A DNA stretch of 64,000 nucleotides. Source: Ashinkailepas kermadecensis (lineage: Eukaryota > Arthropoda > Thecostraca > Neolepadidae). Both the position numbers and the translations under genes were made by a program. The notes below the pieces were generated by a model, which did no database searches, was not told the DNA's origin, and was given only the letters and a program-made list of their open reading frames with translations. Positions 60,181-64,000 of this stretch are shown one piece after another (the stretch's first letter is position 1; each line of letters starts with the position of its first letter). Location of the stretch: NCBI GenBank assembly GCA_034440615.1, contig JAOTOM010005056.1, positions 97,501 to 161,500 on the forward strand, read 5' to 3'.

Positions 60181-61045
60181 GGCGATTCAACTCCGAGACG
60201 GGTCGGGACTCGTGCAGCTTTGTGGGTTAGGGATCAGTTCCAGCCAAGATCGGTTCGAGTCTAAGGTCGTTTCACATTGAATAGCGATTCAAACTTAACT
60301 GTGGTTCAAGCACAAGGTTTGGCCAAGCCCAAATATCTTCTGCTCCATCATTATCTGAATTTCTAAATCAGTTTTCGTTCATAATTGCTTCTAAGGTCAG
60401 ACAGCTCTTCTATAAAATAGTTTTCATGTTCATCAGCTGGCTGCCATAACATTGGTTTATGTCTCACTTGATACATGGCCGGCGCATGCATTTCTTCGGG
60501 CTTTGAATATCTTGGATCAGGGTGAATAGGCGAAATTTAGGGTCGCTCTACAGTTTGACGACCGCAAGGCATACCCATAAATGTGAAAGTCGCAGCAGAG
60601 CTGCAATTGCGGTTGTGGTATTTAATGGAACGTGAACCGAGAGATACTTGGGACGACTTTTTCTCCCGACAGTAGCTTTGCCAAAGACCAAGTCGGAGCC
60701 CGGTGAACTTATGTGTGCGGAGACAATTCCTTATGCTATGTGTCGCCTTTTTATTTTCGATAACATTAGTACGGCCATGTCTGCTGCTTTGCGAACACAT
60801 GCCCATGTTCAGTTAGTGTCGTCAGGCGCTAGCACTCACACGTGCCTTTCCTGGCTAATTACCCCGGAACAGGAAGCACGGCGTCGCACCGTTGCAGGAT
60901 TCAGTCGACGCTCAGATTTCCATCCGGTGACATTTGGGCGCTAATAAATTTCTGGGCAAGACGCATTGCGCCTCGTCAGAGCGACCGCATAAATATGACG
61001 GCAGGCATGTTAGTGCCACCTCAAATGGCCTCCACAACGCGCCAG
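60181..61045. other. No gene recognised
   Basis: Mixed DNA; overlapping unassigned frames on both strands at 60537-60944. Confidence 0.5.
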
Positions 61046-61047
61046 AT

Positions 61048-61235
61048 CAGTGTCGTCAGCGCCTGACGAGCCGTCCACCCGGTGTCGTCAGCGCCTGACG
61101 AGTCGCCCACTCAGTGTCGTCAGCGCCTGACGAGCCGACCACTCAGTGTCGTCAGCGCCTGACGAGCCGACCACTCAGTGTCGTCAGCGCCTGACGAGCC
61201 GCTCACTCAGTGTCGTCAGCGTCTGACGAGCCACC
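61048..61235. repeat. 32-bp minisatellite with a 7-bp palindrome in each unit
   Basis: Six units at exact 32-bp spacing (61053, 61085, 61117, 61149, 61181, 61213). Each contains TCGTCAG-CGC-CTGACGA, a perfect 7-bp inverted repeat with a 3-base centre, followed by a constant GCCGACCACTCAGTG-type linker. Confidence 0.95.
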
Positions 61236-63290
61236 GTACCACACCCACACAATCGTTCGCTGACTAGCACCCCACCAGTTGTACCACGTGGAACTACACG
61301 TCAATCAGTCCATTCAGCACACCGTCACCTATGTCACAGGGAAGACACATATAATCAGCCTCTGCAGCACACCTACGCGAGGGGGAGACACATATAGTCC
61401 TCAGCGCTCTGCAACATTTACCACAGGACAACCGAACACAGGAGTAGAGTAGCCCCCAGCTGTTAGTCGCAGCATCCAGCTGTCCATTACAGCGGCCATT
61501 CTGCATAGGAGCTAAGCATTACTCTTTCGTCGAAAGAGTTCTGCACGGAACTGTGCGGTACGTCTCGCCGAGTAACTTCCTTGAAGCAACTCTACTCCCC
61601 AGTGACACAAGAATGCTGAAGATACGCGTTTGCTGGCCTACTCTGAATGAAGCCCTTCAAAATATCCTGTTTTGTTGTGAGGTTTTCCTCTATTTGCCTT
61701 GAATCTGCTCCCGTGCCGTAAGTTTAGCCCGATGCTTGTGCGAGGAGATAGAGGTTGACTTCATTCTGCTGAAGCCTCCTGTAGGAAAGTTCCTTTATCG
61801 GCTAGTGATATAGTCTAGTGGACTTCGCGTTTCGATAACCCCGGTAGTGAAAGCACCAACGTCCTTACAGCTGCCTGTATTTTTCACTGCAGCACTCGTA
61901 CGATCACACGAGACAGACAGACGGAGAACAGAACTTTCTTATATGAAGGAAAGCCGTGATAATGCCTTTTCTACGAATTTAGAGATCGAATTTAGTTGGG
62001 AAGTGAGCGCGCGCCGGGCGTACAAGCACAGATCCGCCCGCCTTGAGAACCGAAGAGTGACTGACTGGCCGCCCGACGTGGGCCCCTCACGGGCACAGAC
62101 CCCGGCTTCTTATTGGTCGATCAGGCAGACGCCCATTTACGTCACATCCCTGTTCTGGAATGATCGACAGGTGAAGTTGGCCTGCATTTAGTGATGGTTG
62201 CTATGTGACATTTACGGTACACTATTACAATCTGTAGGTTTACGGGATTATTTCAATTACGGTTACTGGATAGCCAGAAGTATAATTTTATATGAACTCT
62301 GTTACACTCCAAGCATTACAGTCCGATTGCCTTTTCAAGTAATGAAACAAATTCATTCCCAGGGGCAGCTTCGGATTAAACTACGGCCGCACGTTTAATA
62401 CTCGTTTAATAGCACGTATGAAAAGTACAATTAAGAAACTTAATCGCACTCCTGAGCTCCAGGGCAAGCGGTTACAAATAACAAGTAAAAGTGTGGCAGA
62501 ATCCGCCCTCGCCCTGGGACAACATTTACGCACGTCTGTTGGTCCCAATGATGGCGGAAGGATCAGGAAGTGACGTTGAAACACACAGCGAAGAGGAACC
62601 GGGGAATAAACAGAAGCCGAGATGCGAGGTGGGGCAGACGAATGTGACGGAGGAAAGGAGCTCGGAGGTCCCAGGACCTGCTTGTCGTTTTTAATTCGTT
62701 TGTCCTCAATCCGTAAGTTTCTTTCTGCATTTGGGCTTTTTGGTGCAACAGTAATCATGTCCACATAGCGGCAGGGTATTGGAGTTAGGTTCATTTGCAA
62801 GGAGTGACTCAATTCCAATCCCTACTCTTGCCAAAAGCAGCGGCTCCAACTCTGGATGCCTTTTCTGAGGGAGAGAGTGACTCCAACTCCACGTTATATT
62901 GAATGAGTTCAAGTTAAACTCCCACGGATATTTTGGTAACATAACATCGACATAAGTATCTCATGGCATAGCATAACATTAGTATCAGCAAGCGTGCAAT
63001 GGAATAGTAAATTAACGTCTAGGAATAGTCATCAGAACATAGTCTGCAAAGTGTGCCCACTGTTGAATGATTGAAGATACGGAAAACATCGTCCATGCAA
63101 ACTGAAAACTGACTGAATCAAAGCCATGCATGACATTTTTAAAAAGCAACCCCTGGTGAATGGCAGATACCACATTAAGCTTATTCATCTGATGTTTTCC
63201 ATTTCTGTCTCGCAAAAGCGCCGAAATATATTTACACCACCCCAGATTGTGTGACTGTGTCGGCTATGATCTGATCCTTGTAGTGCACAA
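61236..63290. other. No gene recognised
   Basis: About 2 kb of moderately AT-rich DNA. Frames of up to 145 codons (for example 61847-62191 + and 62381-62818 -) match no family I know. Confidence 0.45.
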
Positions 63291-63299
63291 CAGATCAGA

Positions 63300-64000
63300 T
63301 GAGAACGTGCGATGAACGTATTAACACGCGCACTGGAGGGGCGCGAAATCCGCCTACCCCTCCGGTTTTTCGTAAATAACTGCAGATTTTACCGGTCAAT
63401 ATATGCGATTTTCTGCGTACCTGTTTAGAAATGACCCGCGCGTCGTTTAAAGTAAGAAAAATGGAAATCGGCCGACAAATTTTCAAGTTAGGGGCCGTTA
63501 AAGTAAAAACAAATTCTAGCGCCAGACCACAAAAATCGGCGCTGATGCGCTTCCCGTATATTCGCAAAAGGGAAGTGTTCTTGGCAGCACTAGCGACTTG
63601 TTTGATGTATATTGATATGGTATATAGTTTCAGGGTCATGTTAGGTCACCGAGGTCAAGCCAGGTCAAGTTTATGACATGTTAATGGAACCAAACTTGAT
63701 CAACTGGAATGTTGTCATAAATACACTACTGTTTGTCATTTGTACTGTTTGTCATTGCGTTTCCATACTTTATTCCTGCACTTCACTCCTTTCTTCACGA
63801 AGCCGATTGCTCCGAGCTGCCCGACGGAGCAGTCGGGCGGGCGGCCCGGTTCGGGTAACTGGAACAGGTAACTGACCTGATAAAGTGGTGTTATATAGGT
63901 GACCTGAGGTCAAATGTTGGGTCTAGCATCTGCATTGCATCATTAGTAATGTCCAAAACATCACTGATGCCCATTTTGGAGCATTTAAATACAATCACAG
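63300..64000. other. Possible transposon edge cut by the window end
   Basis: The style of this DNA (AT-rich non-coding, TTAGGTCACCGAGGTCAAGCC near 63641 written here in its parts TTAGGTCACC and GAGGTCAAGCC, and TGACCTGAGGTCA at 63900-63912) resembles the inverted repeats of the element at 13193-15964. I cannot align it base by base and see only one side. Confidence 0.25.

Overview
The window is eukaryotic, repeat-dominated intergenic DNA. I recognise no intact host gene, rRNA or canonical tRNA. The evidence points to an arthropod, with modest confidence and no support for a class. Three decayed transposase genes belong to families I know mainly from arthropods and some cnidarians, there is a block of degenerate TTAGG (arthropod telomere-type) repeats, and the LINE, SINE and tandem-repeat content is typical of GC-rich invertebrate genomes. 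Long translations in the window come mostly from tandem arrays and are not genes.

Layout. (1) 1-5.1 kb: CpG-rich DNA interrupted by a nearly complete hAT-like DNA transposon (1294-4701) with an exact 8-bp target duplication and about 450-bp terminal inverted repeats that include the start of its own gene. (2) 5.1-13.2 kb: a minisatellite carrying a CRE palindrome in each unit, gene-free DNA, a purine tract longer than 1 kb, then CpG-rich DNA. (3) 13.2-16.0 kb: a second DNA transposon with about 645-bp inverted repeats, an internally deleted transposase and many AGGTCA-type palindromes. (4) 16-31 kb: successive minisatellites (30, 49, 5, 40, 10, 16, 54, 11 and 17 bp), a CR1/L2-like LINE 3' end, and a tRNA-headed SINE whose tail matches that LINE. 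(5) 31-49 kb: mostly unrecognised DNA with arrays of 50, 24, 69, 107, 6, 31, 16, 82, 10, 58 and 7 bp. (6) 49.3-51.1 kb: a third transposase relic, minus strand, itself interrupted by a 66-bp retroposed SINE/LINE tail with a 14-bp target duplication. (7) 51-64 kb: more arrays (9, 26, 32 bp), a long inverted repeat, a CpG-rich 121-bp duplication, and at the end DNA that may be the edge of another transposon.

There are no operons or pathways here. What the parts show is a history of insertion: DNA transposons inserted and decayed, a LINE supplied a 3' tail that a Pol III SINE also carries, the tail retroposed into an already inserted transposon, and at least one dispersed repeat family was amplified locally into a homogeneous array. 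Frame calls, terminal repeats and target duplications were read by eye. Family names rest on remembered motifs, not on a search.
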